Origin: Chloroflexota bacterium
Lineage (GTDB): Bacteria > Chloroflexota > Anaerolineae > Anaerolineales > Villigracilaceae
Direction of reading: 5' to 3'
DNA length: 5,674 nt
NCBI GenBank assembly: GCA_016191895.1
Contig: JACPVD010000041.1
Coordinates: 1-5,674 of the forward strand
Shown here piece after piece: positions 4,148-5,674 of the stretch (within the stretch, counting starts at the first letter, position 1; every line of letters starts with the position of its first letter). The notes below the pieces were generated by a model. It was not told the origin of the DNA, did no database searches, and saw only the letters and a list, made by a program, of their open reading frames with translations. The position numbers and the translations under genes were made by a program.

Positions 4148-5674
4148 TTACAAACTCGGTTCGGGAAGGGTCTCTTGCGCTTTGACAAGAATCAACTCGC
4201 CGTCATCGTTCACTTCCACTTCAATCAAATCGCCATTGACGAATTCACCGGCCAGCAGTCGGTCGGAAAGAGGATCTTCCACTTTCTGCTGGATCACGCG
4301 GCGCAACGGGCGGGCGCCAAATTCGGTGTCGTAGCCGAGGGTGGCAAGCGTTCCCAACGCCTCTTCCGAAGCGGTGAGTGTCAGTTCGTGCTCCTTAAGT
4401 CTTTCGGAAACCTTCGCCAGTTCGAGCGAAACAATTTTTTGAATATCTTCCTTGTTGAGCGCGCGGAAGATGACCACAGAATCCATGCGGTTGATGAACT
4501 CGGTGCGGAAGGCGCGTTTGAGCGACTCATTCAGCTTCTTACGCATATCTTCGTAGGAGAGTCTTTCCTCGGTGGCTTCATCGCGTTTGAGCGCGAACCC
4601 AAGCGATGTCTGGTTCTTGATCATATCCGCGCCGATGTTCGAGGTCATGACGATGATTGCGTTGCGGAAATCGACCTTGCGGCCTTTCGCATCACTTAAG
4701 TGACCTTCCTCCATGATCTGCAACAACATGTTGTGGACTTCAGGGTGGGCTTTTTCGATCTCATCAAAGACGACGATGGAATATGGCCGGCGGCGCAGGG
4801 CTTCAGTGAGCTGGCCGGCGTCTTCATAGCCGACATATCCGGGAGGCGCGCCTACCAAACGGGCGGCGGTATGCCGTTCCATAAACTCGGACATATCCAA
4901 TTGAATGGCGGCTTCTTCACTGCCGAACATGAATTTGGCGAGCGTCTTTGTCAATTCGGTCTTGCCAACGCCGGTGGGGCCGAGGACCATGAACGAACCG
5001 ATCGGGCGTTTGGGGTCTTTCAGCCCGGCGCGCGCGCGTCGGACGGCGCGAGAGATGGCGACGATCGCATCTTCCTGGCCGATAATTCCCTTGCGCAATT
5101 CATCTTCCATCTTAAGCAGGCGCTGTGATTCTGCCTCTGCCAGTTGCATGAGCGGAACGCCCGTCCACATGGAGACGACTTCGGCGATATCTTCTGCGGA
5201 AACGACCGGGCTGTTGGCGCGGTCCCAGCCGGTGCGTAGACGTTCGATCTGCCGATCGAGGTCCGATTCACGCTCCTCCCATTCCTTGATATCTTCGGAG
5301 TTGCCTTCCTCTTGCGCAAGCGCGCGGTTCTGTCTCGCCTGCCGCAGTTGACCAAAGAGGTCCTTGGCGTATTTCGCGGCGGGGCTTTTATACATGCGCA
5401 CGCGCGAGGATGATTCGTCGATCAAGTCGATGGCTTTGTCGGGTAAAAATCGTTCAGTAACATACCGCGAGGATAAATGCGTGGCGGCTTCGAGCGCTTC
5501 GTCGGATATCACAAGATGATGATGCTCCTCGTAGGCCGAGCGAATGCCTTTGAGGATTTGAATGGTCTCGTCTTCGGAGGGTTCATCCACCTGCACAGGC
5601 TGGAAGCGGCGTTCGAGCGCGGCATCCGATTCGATGTGCTTGCGATATTCGTCCATCGTGGTCGCGCCGATGAC
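4148..5674 (-). CDS. clpC: ATP-dependent unfoldase ClpC, C-terminal 508 residues (cut by right edge)
   Basis: Hexameric AAA+ unfoldase that threads substrates into the ClpP protease. The frame enters from the right edge with VIGATT before an internal Met at 5656, so that Met is not the start. In fragment numbering: the end of AAA domain 1 with the ERRFQP block (Arg22/Arg23, Arg finger) near 21-26; its small lid with DKAIDLIDE about 79-87; a short coiled middle domain about 99-149 (EEGNSEDIKEWEERE region), as in ClpC and far shorter than ClpB's; AAA domain 2 with Walker A GPTGVGKT at 232-239, pore loop GYVGY at 279-283, Walker B VVFDE at 301-305, sensor-1 SN at 345-346, Arg finger in INRMD (Arg396) and sensor-2 GARPLRR (Arg455). 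The LGF tripeptide at 358-360 matches the ClpP-docking loop and, with the short middle domain, argues for ClpC over ClpB. About 300 residues (N domain and most of AAA domain 1) lie outside. It ends in TAA, followed by a terminator. Its promoter is not visible. Confidence 0.95.
   Translation of the reverse strand, partial: VIGATTMDEYRKHIESDAALERRFQPVQVDEPSEDETIQILKGIRSAYEEHHHLVISDEALEAATHLSSRYVTERFLPDKAIDLIDESSSRVRMYKSPAAKYAKDLFGQLRQARQNRALAQEEGNSEDIKEWEERESDLDRQIERLRTGWDRANSPVVSAEDIAEVVSMWTGVPLMQLAEAESQRLLKMEDELRKGIIGQEDAIVAISRAVRRARAGLKDPKRPIGSFMVLGPTGVGKTELTKTLAKFMFGSEEAAIQLDMSEFMERHTAARLVGAPPGYVGYEDAGQLTEALRRRPYSIVVFDEIEKAHPEVHNMLLQIMEEGHLSDAKGRKVDFRNAIIVMTSNIGADMIKNQTSLGFALKRDEATEERLSYEDMRKKLNESLKRAFRTEFINRMDSVVIFRALNKEDIQKIVSLELAKVSERLKEHELTLTASEEALGTLATLGYDTEFGARPLRRVIQQKVEDPLSDRLLAGEFVNGDLIEVEVNDDGELILVKAQETLPEPSL

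Noticed and set aside
4139..5351. Three rightward open frames of 142-186 residues
   Set aside because: All are antisense to the unambiguous ClpC coding sequence with intact Walker, sensor and Arg-finger motifs.
5654..5656. Met at 5656 as the ClpC start
   Set aside because: The frame continues to the window edge with VIGATT, the usual residues before DEYRK in ClpC/ClpB, so this Met is internal.
4148..5674. ClpB (disaggregase) identity
   Set aside because: The middle domain is short and an LGF ClpP-docking tripeptide is present after sensor 1; ClpB has a long coiled-coil middle domain and lacks this loop.
1..5674. Mobile element, CRISPR, tRNA or riboswitch signals
   Set aside because: No regularly spaced repeats, transposase or integrase motifs, target-site duplications, cloverleaf arms or known aptamer consensus were seen on either strand.

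Overview
The window is a 5.7-kb stretch of bacterial chromosome with five protein genes, two of them cut by the window edges. Packing is ordinary and there is no sign of a mobile element, CRISPR array, tRNA or rRNA. The gene mix suggests a lineage with an S-layer or S-layer-like envelope: an exported protein with C-terminal SLH domains, ClpC rather than ClpB, a membrane-anchored TPR protein, and moderately high GC with both Shine-Dalgarno and apparently SD-less starts. My best guess is Chloroflexota (Anaerolineae-like), with a Firmicutes-type monoderm as the alternative. This rests on gene content only and is not certain.

Layout. Bases 1-715 (minus): N-terminal 238 residues of a tRNA-dihydrouridine synthase, running off the left edge. 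Bases 716-847: a compact divergent control region. It holds a near-consensus sigma-70-type promoter for the rightward gene (TTGACT, 17 bp, TACAAT), a 15-bp dyad over its -35 box, a leftward extended -10 for dus, a hairpin in the rightward mRNA leader and a well-placed SD. Bases 848-2308 (plus): a 486-residue secreted, tryptophan-rich protein with three C-terminal SLH domains and a cysteine-rich tail, followed by a strong intrinsic terminator. Bases 2360-2911 (minus): msrA. Bases 2912-3053: an intergenic region with a two-way terminator and a possible small plus-strand RNA. Bases 3054-4100 (minus): a TPR / single-TM / extracytoplasmic beta-domain protein. Bases 4101-4147: the clpC terminator, which almost touches the TPR start codon. 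Bases 4148-5674 (minus): the C-terminal 508 residues of ClpC, running off the right edge.

How the parts relate. The three leftward genes on the right (clpC, TPR protein, msrA) point the same way but are separated by terminators, so they look like separate or partly read-through units rather than a tight operon. ClpC (unfoldase for ClpP) and MsrA (methionine sulfoxide repair) are both protein-quality-control functions, and their proximity may or may not be meaningful. The SLH gene is a self-contained unit with its own promoter, leader, SD and terminator. I did not find a clearly novel multi-gene system. The items most worth a second look are the SLH protein and its promoter/leader, the candidate sRNA between msrA and the TPR gene, and the architecture of the TPR protein. 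No gene-free stretch exceeds 150 bases.
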